From Spirochaetaceae bacterium (GTDB lineage Bacteria; Spirochaetota; Spirochaetia; DSM-27196; SLAA01), in NCBI GenBank assembly GCA_007695055.1, contig REEM01000104.1, forward strand, positions 1 through 42,961: DNA of 42,961 nucleotides, in the 5' to 3' direction. Under the pieces are notes generated by a model. That model was not told where the DNA came from, did no database searches, and saw only the letters and a list, made by a program, of their open reading frames with translations. The translations under genes and the position numbers were made by a program. Every line of letters starts with the position of its first letter. Positions within the stretch are counted from its first letter, which is position 1. Below are positions 8,889 through 16,405 of the stretch, in pieces.

Positions 8889-10487
8889 CTATATGTTTGC
8901 CGTCTGTGCAAATAGCTGGGCCTGGAGTTTGGCCTGGGTAAGGAACATTTCCTCACCTCCTATGACACTACACCCTGCATCCTCAGCCCGCGACAGGAGC
9001 TTGGTTTTTGGCGGTGCATAAATGATCTCATACAGCACCTCGGTACCGGTGAAGTCGTAGAATGAGATTGGGTCGGAGTCGACATCCGGTGCCATGCCAA
9101 CACTTGTGGTCTGCACAATTATGTCGTTGTGAGTCGCCATAAGCGAAAGCGAGTCAGGACTCAGCGCTCCCGAGCTTATTTGGCCAAGGTGGGCGTACTC
9201 ATCTGCAAGCAACGCAGCGCGATCTTGGTTGCGGTTCAGCACCAAAACACGAGCACCCGCACTGAGCAAGCCGTACACCACCGCGCGCGCGGCCCCACCA
9301 GCCCCAAGTACCGTAACGCCACGACTATGTAGATCAGGCACTCGACGAAGCAGCGGCTCCAGGAAGCCCGCTACATCCGTGTTTGCCCCGACAAGGTTTC
9401 CGCCGGAGTCACGGGTCACGGTGTTACATGCCCCCACCGCTGATACCTCCGGAGAACAGGAAGATCCCTTGTCCGCATTACTCGTAAACCAGCCAGCAAC
9501 CATCTCCTTGTGTGGAATAGTCACCGACAAGCCCCTAATATCAAGTAGCGTCATGAGCTCGCGAAAGGCCTCTATATCGTCGGTAGGAAAAGGGACGTAC
9601 ACCGCATCTCGTCCTTGGCGGTCAAACTCGGCGTTGTGAAAGGCCGGCGAGCGGGAGTGAAGCACCGGGTTTCCAATAATGCCGAACACCTCTGTGTGCG
9701 GCCCCTGTGTCCGGCAGCGGTACACCTCGGCCATACTTCGCGGGTCAATCTGCCCCGGCGCGACATGGCCGCGCCCTTCCCCCGGGTCCGAACCGTAACT
9801 CAAGAAGGAACCAATCCGCGGTGATAGCACACGCGAGGGAAAGCCGTAGGGCCCCATACCCACAAGAATGACCCGCCCTGCGCTCCTTTCCGCGCCAGCG
9901 CCACTTCCCGTGCCACTTCCCGTACCACAGTCAGCCCCACCGCGCACGGCATCTGCCGCCTTGATCAGCCGTACCAGATCACGGCTCCCGCGCACCTGCA
10001 CCGCCAGCTTTGGTATTTCCCCCGGCCCGCCACAGGAAGCCAGCTCACCTATCACCGCGGCCGGATCATCCGGGGTACCCTCAAAGTCATGTCGTGAGCG
10101 AATAATCTGCACTCCATGACGAGCGGCAGCGGCGGCCACCTCTCGTCCAGCGGCAATTGCGACAACATCGTCCTCAAGATCAATGAAAACAGAGCTTCCT
10201 TCACGAACCAAGCTCGCAGCGTGACTCTCAACTAAAGACAACACATACTTCAGCCGTGGGGCATCTTCACCGTTCCAGGCGCCGCCGTCAGACTGCCTGC
10301 GAAAGGTCAAAATAAGTGGAGCCTCGCCAAGCCAGGCTGGCGCCCCTGCAGACTGTAAGAGCTTGTCACGCTCCTCCTGCGAAAGTAGATCGAGCCGCAG
10401 TTCGAGCATGTCAAAACACCCATGGTACCGGTCGACCTGGGCGGACATTCCATCAAGTGTATTGGCACTGAGGGTGAAGCAGATCAC
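8889..10487 (-). CDS. aroDE: Bifunctional 3-dehydroquinate dehydratase (type I) / shikimate dehydrogenase
   Basis: AroD part: 'MICFTLSANTLDGM', 'FIDLEDD', 'IIRSRHDFEGTP', 'PKLAVQV' (Glu, His and Lys catalytic positions present). AroE part: 'TEVFGIIGNPVLHSRSPAFHNAEF', 'GLSVTIPHKE', 'VLGAGGAARAVVYGL'. Confidence 0.93.
   Translation of the reverse strand: MICFTLSANTLDGMSAQVDRYHGCFDMLELRLDLLSQEERDKLLQSAGAPAWLGEAPLILTFRRQSDGGAWNGEDAPRLKYVLSLVESHAASLVREGSSVFIDLEDDVVAIAAGREVAAAAARHGVQIIRSRHDFEGTPDDPAAVIGELASCGGPGEIPKLAVQVRGSRDLVRLIKAADAVRGGADCGTGSGTGSGAGAERSAGRVILVGMGPYGFPSRVLSPRIGSFLSYGSDPGEGRGHVAPGQIDPRSMAEVYRCRTQGPHTEVFGIIGNPVLHSRSPAFHNAEFDRQGRDAVYVPFPTDDIEAFRELMTLLDIRGLSVTIPHKEMVAGWFTSNADKGSSCSPEVSAVGACNTVTRDSGGNLVGANTDVAGFLEPLLRRVPDLHSRGVTVLGAGGAARAVVYGLLSAGARVLVLNRNQDRAALLADEYAHLGQISSGALSPDSLSLMATHNDIIVQTTSVGMAPDVDSDPISFYDFTGTEVLYEIIYAPPKTKLLSRAEDAGCSVIGGEEMFLTQAKLQAQLFAQTANI
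9901..9924 (-). repeat. Tandem 12-bp duplication (ccacttcccgt[g/a]) encoding GTGSGTGSG in aroDE
   Basis: Read directly; lies in the AroD part of the fusion. Confidence 0.8.
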
Positions 10488-11944
10488 AAAACAGGCCCCG
10501 CCAGCATTGGCGAGTCGCCAGGGGTGTTGGGTTGCGGAAGCACTGACCCGGATCGGAGATAGTTGGTAAAGGTGTGCTCACTCACCGGCTTAGAAAAATA
10601 GAAGCCTTGAATGAACTCACAGCCCTCGTTCCAAAGAAACTGCAGCTGCCCTTCTCGTTCAACCCCTTCGGCCAGCGTCTCCAGATGCAGGTTGTGCGCC
10701 ATGGAGATGATTGCCCGAACTATCTCCTGATTCTCGGGGTTCGTGTCAACATCGTCAATGAATGAACGGTCAATCTTAAGGGTGTCTATGGGGAGTCGTT
10801 GCAGATAACTCAAAGAGGAATAGCCGGTGCCGAAATCGTCAACCGAAATCCGAATACCCCGTTCCCTCAAGGCATGCATTTTGGTAACTGCCTCCTCAGG
10901 CTTAACCATGATGGCGCCCTCGGTAAGCTCCAACTTAAGACATGAACCCGGAAGCTTAAGCGAGTCTAGAATTCCAACAACGCGCTCAACCAGGTCATCC
11001 TGCGCAAACTGGGTGGGCGCAACGTTCACGGAGACGTAAAGATTCGTATATCCTTGAGCGTGCCACTGAGCCAGACGTCGACAGCTGTTGTACAGAATCC
11101 ACTGTCCAATGAAGCGAATGTCGCCGGTTTCCTCGGCGATAGGAATAAAAGCTCCTGGCCCAATTGAACCAAGGTCCGGTGGGTTCCAACGAATAAGCGC
11201 CTCGGAACCACAGATACGCCCATCACGGTCAACAAAGGGTTGATACAGTATGCGAAACTGCTCAAAACCAGAACGCACAGCCCCGGTGAGCATTTTTTCA
11301 ATCAGCATCTTACGCCGGTAACCCGCGCCTAGCTCCGGGGTGTAGATGTGCCAGGAAGAACGGGTACGCACGGCCTCTTCAAGCGCAATATCAGCATTAC
11401 CAATGACCTCGGCACGGTCGGTAGACCCGTTCTCGTACAAAGCAATGCCTATGTGGCAGCCAAAAGAGATATCGTTGGCCGGACCTTCGTGTCGCTCAGC
11501 TACTACCTCGGTAATCTCGGCTGCTATCTGGTGAGCAACATCGCCGTTTGAGCTTGCGTGCAGCAACAGAATGAACTCATCAACACGATCGGACTGATAC
11601 ACGTTGTTTCCGGCAACACTGAGCAATCGCCTGGTGGTTTGGAAAAGGAGAATCTTGTTGCGGTCACGCGTATTCTTGATCCGTTCGTAGGCTGCATCAA
11701 GCCTCAGAATTGCAACTCCAAAGGTTGCATCACTGCGCTGTATGAGACGCTCATATTCGCGGTCGAAAACCCGTCGTATGGGGAGGCCGGTATAGGGGTT
11801 CTGGTTCAGAAGATTCTCGAGTTCTTTATTTTTCTCCTCAAGTGCCGCTAGTTGTTTACGTAGCGCGTCTACTTCAGTTTCTTCCGCTGTATCCAGTAGA
11901 ACAGACGGATCTTGTTCCTGGTGTGTAACATCGTTGTAGTTCAC
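10484..11944 (-). CDS. Degenerate GGDEF plus EAL domain protein (probable c-di-GMP phosphodiesterase)
   Basis: 'SDRVDEFILLL' replaces GGDEF. EAL domain has 'SEALIRWNPP', 'LKLELTEGAIM', 'ISVDDFGTGYSSLSYLQRLPIDTLKIDRSFID' and 'ETLAEGVE'. Confidence 0.92.
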   Translation of the reverse strand: MNYNDVTHQEQDPSVLLDTAEETEVDALRKQLAALEEKNKELENLLNQNPYTGLPIRRVFDREYERLIQRSDATFGVAILRLDAAYERIKNTRDRNKILLFQTTRRLLSVAGNNVYQSDRVDEFILLLHASSNGDVAHQIAAEITEVVAERHEGPANDISFGCHIGIALYENGSTDRAEVIGNADIALEEAVRTRSSWHIYTPELGAGYRRKMLIEKMLTGAVRSGFEQFRILYQPFVDRDGRICGSEALIRWNPPDLGSIGPGAFIPIAEETGDIRFIGQWILYNSCRRLAQWHAQGYTNLYVSVNVAPTQFAQDDLVERVVGILDSLKLPGSCLKLELTEGAIMVKPEEAVTKMHALRERGIRISVDDFGTGYSSLSYLQRLPIDTLKIDRSFIDDVDTNPENQEIVRAIISMAHNLHLETLAEGVEREGQLQFLWNEGCEFIQGFYFSKPVSEHTFTNYLRSGSVLPQPNTPGDSPMLAGPVL

Positions 11945-12027
11945 CGCAACTCCACAAATCGACCCAAATCTTAACTAAAAAATATAGCAATTCACTCGAG
12001 CCACGATTAAGATACCGAATTCTCGCG

Positions 12028-12606
12028 CTAAAAACTGCTTCCTTCCACAAAAAATGGAACCTCCATGTACTGAGAAACCAGCCTTCCCACTTCCTCTAGT
12101 TCCTCACGTACCGCACTCTCTTCCAGTCGATATCGTCGCTGTTCGGTACCGACCGTAAGACGGTACAGTTCTATATCCCGTTTGAGCATTTGCGCAGAAA
12201 CCGCGCCACTATGCCGCTCAGATCGTGTCGGTTGGCCCTCAACCTTGGAAAGCTCCACCCGCGAAAGAACGACTTCCTGTATCTCGTCAAAAGGGACAAA
12301 CTCACGCGAGATCATCAGAAAGAAGACGCGCCGCTCAAACACCAAACCAGCATCGTGCTGCTCAAATACCTTGCGGTTCTCCCATCCAGCTAGAATAATG
12401 CAGCCACTAACCAACGTAAAATACACCAATGTGCTAAAGAAGTGTTCGGCAGAAAAATCGCGTTCATAGTCAACAGCAGCAAAAAAGGCCAGTAGCAGCA
12501 CCACCGCAACAACACCAAAGACCAGCCTGCGAGTAGGATTGGGGGACAGCACCAGTGAGTTGTCTTCACGATGCCGCAAAACAAGACGGGTATTCAGGGA
12601 CTGCAT
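12028..12606 (-). CDS. Hypothetical membrane protein, two predicted TM helices and PH-like C-terminal region
   Basis: 'RLVFGVVAVVLLLAFFAAV' and 'FFSTLVYFTLVSGCIILAGW' are hydrophobic helices. Start at internal Met (MQSLNTRL) is an assumption; the track ORF begins at 12633. Confidence 0.65.
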   Translation of the reverse strand: MQSLNTRLVLRHREDNSLVLSPNPTRRLVFGVVAVVLLLAFFAAVDYERDFSAEHFFSTLVYFTLVSGCIILAGWENRKVFEQHDAGLVFERRVFFLMISREFVPFDEIQEVVLSRVELSKVEGQPTRSERHSGAVSAQMLKRDIELYRLTVGTEQRRYRLEESAVREELEEVGRLVSQYMEVPFFVEGSSF

Positions 12607-12835
12607 ACGCCTCCTCCAACTCAGGCAAATCATAACCTGTGGGGCTTACCAATGAGAAGTATAGAAAAAAAGAACAGCATTAATCGATACCTTAGTCGCG
12701 TCTTTTTGAAAAAGACGAATACCATCACGAATTGAGCAGAAACGGAGCGGAAAAGGCATCTAATGCCAGTTTTTGTTGCATGACAATACATTATAGGCTA
12801 AAATACCAACAATATTGTGATAATAGGAACATTAA

Positions 12836-13552
12836 ATGAACGGTAGCATTAATCGCAGCACCATATTGCGCCTTTCGCGCTATCTGAGGGTGCTTCAAAA
12901 ATTGAAATCCCTCGGGTTCATTAAGGTTTTTTCCAACAATTTGGGTGACGCTATAGGTGTTACTCCAGCGGTTGTGCGGAAAGACTTCTCCCTCATCAAC
13001 ATACCTGGGAACAAGCGCGGCGGATACAATATTGACGTGTTGCTCTCAGAGATGACAAAGGTTCTTGGCAAGAATGAGATTGAGCGAGTTGTCGTTGTGG
13101 GTTGTGGGAACATCGGCAGCGCCCTCATGGAATACCGAGGCTTTGCACGTGACGGCATAGAGATTGTCGCTGGCTTCGATATTGACCCATCCAGCATTCA
13201 CTACTCCGGGAAGATTCCGGTGCTCCCTATGGACCGCCTGGAAGACTTCATTCAGGAACAACGAATTCAGGTAGCAGTAATAGCGGTAACGGAGTCGGCA
13301 GCAGCAGAGGTTTTTGATCGCCTCATGGCGGCCGGAATTCGGGGGTTTCTTAACTTTACATCGGTAGAACTCAAATGCGTAGACAAGTGTGATATTAATG
13401 ACTGCGCAATTCGGTGCACGGTGCATAACATTAACATTAGTGTCGAGCTTGAGAACCTCTTCTACATGGTGAATATGAATACAGCCGAGTCGAGGTACCC
13501 CGAACCAAAAAACCGAATTGTGCCGATATCGGACACGCGGTACGGAACATAG
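12836..13552 (+). CDS. rex: Redox-sensing transcriptional repressor Rex, with an extra Cys-rich segment
   Basis: 'SRYLRVLQKLKSLGFIKVFSNNLGDAIGVTPAVVRKDFS' (wHTH), 'GNKRGGYNIDVLL', 'VVVVGCGNIGSALMEYRGF' and 'IVAGFDIDPS' (Rossmann). Confidence 0.93.
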   Translation: MNGSINRSTILRLSRYLRVLQKLKSLGFIKVFSNNLGDAIGVTPAVVRKDFSLINIPGNKRGGYNIDVLLSEMTKVLGKNEIERVVVVGCGNIGSALMEYRGFARDGIEIVAGFDIDPSSIHYSGKIPVLPMDRLEDFIQEQRIQVAVIAVTESAAAEVFDRLMAAGIRGFLNFTSVELKCVDKCDINDCAIRCTVHNINISVELENLFYMVNMNTAESRYPEPKNRIVPISDTRYGT

Positions 13553-13555
13553 TAA

Positions 13556-13575
13556 GCACGGCGCCTATGCCGTGC
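13556..13575. other. Hairpin GCACGGC-gcctat-GCCGTGC just after the rex stop
   Basis: 7-bp perfect stem; no U-tract, so a terminator role is unclear. Confidence 0.5.
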
Positions 13576-13576
13576 C

Positions 13577-13629
13577 TGTCACCACGCGGATGATTTCTAC
13601 CGCCTGGGTGGCTTGTCACCACGCGGATG
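13577..13629. repeat. Two direct copies of TGTCACCACGCGGATG (13577-13592 and 13614-13629) between rex and ftsK
   Basis: 16-bp identical repeats read directly, offset 37 bp. Confidence 0.85.
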
Positions 13630-13643
13630 CTTGCCGGACTTCA

Positions 13644-16373
13644 CTACCCAACCTGCTCCGGCACATGCAGAATATCTCGTGCTTTGCTTCCATTCTGGGG
13701 CCCCACAATTCCTAGACGCTCCATCTCCTCAACCAAACGAGCGGCTCGGTTGTACCCAATCTTCAGTCTTCGCTGAAGGTACGATGCAGATGCCTTGTTG
13801 GCCCCCACAACAATGTTAATGGCCTTCTCAAGCAGCGGGTCCTCCAGCTCATCATGATAGACATCATCCTCATCTTCCTCTATGAAGATCTCATCGTCAA
13901 TGTACTCTGGTTCACCCAGGGTCTTCACGTGCTCAACTACCCGCTCAACCTCATCTTCCGACAGAAAAGCACCTTGTATGCGGAAAGGAAAGGGATCCCA
14001 GGCCGAGGTAAACAGCATGTCACCCTTACCAAGCAGCTTCTCCGCACCCACACTGTCTATAATGATCCGGGAGTCGATCTTACTTGCCACCATGAACGCA
14101 ATGCGAGATGGAATATTGGCTTTAATGAGGCCGGTGATAACGTCGGTAGATGGCCGCTGTGTGGCCAAAACGAGGTGTATACCAACTGCCCGCGACATCG
14201 CCGCCAGCCGTGCGAGTGTCGACTCAAGTTCCTTACCGGAGGTCGCCATAAGGTCGGCAAACTCATCTACCACCACCACTATGTAGGGCAGCTTCTCGGT
14301 CGCAATTTCGCGCTTCTTGACCTTTGCGTTAAAGCTCCGAATGTCACGCACCCCCAATGAGTCAAGCAGCGAGTAGCGGCGCTCCATTTCGTAGATGCAC
14401 CACTGCAGTGCCTGAAAAGCCCGCTTGGGATCGGTAATCACCGGTGTCAGCAGATGGGGTATATCGTTATAGAACTTGAGTTCCACAATTTTGGGATCAA
14501 TGAGTATCAGTTTTACCTCATGTGGAGCACGGCGGTACAAGACCGAGCAAATAATCGAGTTCACGCATACCGACTTACCGCTTCCAGTTGCACCCGCAAT
14601 GAGGAGATGTGGTGTGCGCGCAAGATCAATGATCTGGGCGTCACCGGGAATATCTTTTCCAATGGCAAGTGGTATAGCCATGTCCGACTCGGTGAAGTTC
14701 TCTTCACGCAGCAGCTCGCCAAAAGAGACAATATTACGTCTCTTGTTTGGAATCTCAATTCCAACCGCATGTTTCCCGGGAATAGGAGCAACAATACGAA
14801 CACTCGAGGCCGCAAGGCGCAGGGCAATGTTGTCCGCTAGATTGGTGATCTTGGCAAGCTTAACACCCGGAGCAGGCAGCAACTCGAACATGGTTATGAC
14901 CGGTCCCTTTCTGATTCCAGTAACCTCGGCCTGTATCTGAAACTCCTCAAGTGTCACGCGCAGCAACTCACCTGCCTTGCGGGTTTCGTCGTCAATTTCC
15001 CAGTATCCATCGTCAGAGTAGTGATCCAAGAGTCCGTCCACTGGTACATTGTAGGGAAGACGCTTTGCACGGGCCGCAGCGCGGCCAGCCCGAGGGCCCG
15101 ACTTCTTCTCCTTCCGCAGCTTAGTCGTACTCAAAGCTGTCTCGGTCATTTCCGGCTCAGCGAACTCCGAAAGCTCGTCTATCCCCGGCTCCGGCCCCGC
15201 CTCGGCTAGCCCGGCCTCCGCAATAGAATCAGCGACAGCGTCTGACTCCAGGGTCCGGTCAAGAATGGGCTCCTCGTCCATTGCATCTTGGACTATGGAA
15301 AAACTGCGTCCCACTTCAGACTCACGGCGACGAAATACAAATACTGCTGATTCATTGACTTCTTGGGAGAGTTCATCTTCTATTTCATCTTCTATTTCAT
15401 CTTCATCTTCTATTTCATTATCTTCTTCATCATAGATCTCGTCCTCAAGTTCTCTGTCGATATCGTCGAAGGTGTCGTCTTCAAGTTCGTCCTCGAGCTC
15501 AATGTCATCCTCAAGTTCGTCCTCGAGCTCACCCTCACTGTCATCCTCAATGAAATCCTCAAGTTCGTCCTCAAGCTCAATGTCATCCTCAACATCAGTC
15601 ATGTTCAGGTCCAGAGCTTCATCCGCACTTGAGGTTGAGGTCAAAGGCGTAACCTGATTACGCAGCAACTCCGCAATGCGCGGCCCCAAGAGAGTACCAC
15701 TTACCTGCAAAGGTTGATGCCCATCGTCAACATCGAGGGCGGCATTCCAAACGTCCTCCGGAACAAAATCGTCCAAGTTGTTCGGTTCCTCGGCCAGATC
15801 TTCCGTTGAGACTTCCGTTGAGACTTCCGTTGAGAATTCCGTTGAGAATTCGGCCAAGTCGTCGGTCAGCTCATCTGTCGAGGGGGGCGTAGCCGCCTTA
15901 AGCCCTCTATTCTCCAGGAGTGGCGCTCGCATGAAACGCACAAGCACTACCAAGAGAACAACGGTAGCCAGGAGCGACGTAATGGCTCCACCAAGAGGAG
16001 TAAGCGCCTCAGCTACCATGCGGGGCGCAGCAGATGCGTGAGCGTTCGAGTCCAAAAGCAACCGTAGGCCAAGGGCAGAGCTGAAAAACGGCAGCAAGGC
16101 CAAGTGTAAGCTAAGGACGGTCTTCATTCGTAACCGATTGAGAAGCAACAGACCGCCCGCGGTTGACAGATACAGTGGGACAAAGAGTCCCGCGTAGTGA
16201 AAACTGAGGAATAGGAATCGCCCGGGTAGTGTTACCAGGTAGGAAAGAAACCCAGCATCTGAACCCATTCCAAGATGAAGGACAAACGAGAAAAGCAGTA
16301 CGGCTCCCACTGAAAGGACAAGAGAACCAAGTACAAGATTGATGGATTGCTCTGTAGGCTTAGGCTTACTCAT
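13644..16373 (-). CDS. ftsK: DNA translocase FtsK/SpoIIIE with long acidic linker
   Basis: N-terminal TM helices, 'HLLIAGATGSGKSVCVNSIICSVLY' (Walker A), 'YIVVVVDEFADLMATSGKELE', 'HLVLATQRPSTDVITGLIKANIPSRIAF', and C-terminal gamma domain 'ASASYLQRRLKIGYNRAARLVEEMERLGIV'. Confidence 0.96.
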   Translation of the reverse strand: MSKPKPTEQSINLVLGSLVLSVGAVLLFSFVLHLGMGSDAGFLSYLVTLPGRFLFLSFHYAGLFVPLYLSTAGGLLLLNRLRMKTVLSLHLALLPFFSSALGLRLLLDSNAHASAAPRMVAEALTPLGGAITSLLATVVLLVVLVRFMRAPLLENRGLKAATPPSTDELTDDLAEFSTEFSTEVSTEVSTEDLAEEPNNLDDFVPEDVWNAALDVDDGHQPLQVSGTLLGPRIAELLRNQVTPLTSTSSADEALDLNMTDVEDDIELEDELEDFIEDDSEGELEDELEDDIELEDELEDDTFDDIDRELEDEIYDEEDNEIEDEDEIEDEIEDELSQEVNESAVFVFRRRESEVGRSFSIVQDAMDEEPILDRTLESDAVADSIAEAGLAEAGPEPGIDELSEFAEPEMTETALSTTKLRKEKKSGPRAGRAAARAKRLPYNVPVDGLLDHYSDDGYWEIDDETRKAGELLRVTLEEFQIQAEVTGIRKGPVITMFELLPAPGVKLAKITNLADNIALRLAASSVRIVAPIPGKHAVGIEIPNKRRNIVSFGELLREENFTESDMAIPLAIGKDIPGDAQIIDLARTPHLLIAGATGSGKSVCVNSIICSVLYRRAPHEVKLILIDPKIVELKFYNDIPHLLTPVITDPKRAFQALQWCIYEMERRYSLLDSLGVRDIRSFNAKVKKREIATEKLPYIVVVVDEFADLMATSGKELESTLARLAAMSRAVGIHLVLATQRPSTDVITGLIKANIPSRIAFMVASKIDSRIIIDSVGAEKLLGKGDMLFTSAWDPFPFRIQGAFLSEDEVERVVEHVKTLGEPEYIDDEIFIEEDEDDVYHDELEDPLLEKAINIVVGANKASASYLQRRLKIGYNRAARLVEEMERLGIVGPQNGSKARDILHVPEQVG
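15360..15600 (-). repeat. Low-complexity repeats encoding Asp/Glu-rich FtsK linker
   Basis: Tandem 'tcttctatttca' and 'cctcaagttcgtcctcgagctcaatgtcat' units translate to IELEDELEDD...EIEDEDEIEDEIEDEL. Confidence 0.85.
15801..15848 (-). repeat. Four in-frame tandem copies of a 12-bp unit (ttccgttgaga[c/a]) in ftsK
   Basis: 15801-15812, 15813-15824, 15825-15836 and 15837-15848; encodes the repeated Phe/Val-Ser-Thr-Glu segment (EFSTEFSTEVSTEVSTED). Confidence 0.9.
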
Positions 16374-16405
16374 GTACTGAGTATCGGAGAGTTTCCTCGC
16401 GCGTG

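Noticed and set aside
12809-12826. Possible Rex autoregulatory box (TTGTGATAATAGGAACAT) before rex
   Set aside because: Only the left half-site fits the Rex consensus; too weak to call, kept only as context in the shared-motif finding.
15363-15600. Possible CRISPR-like array from regular repeats
   Set aside because: Repeats are short, imperfect and in-frame coding with no unique spacers; no cas genes in window.
15363-15632. Hydrophobic 89-aa plus ORF (IFYFIFYFIFIFYF...)
   Set aside because: Artefact of translating the antisense of the Glu/Asp codon repeats in ftsK; not a real membrane peptide.
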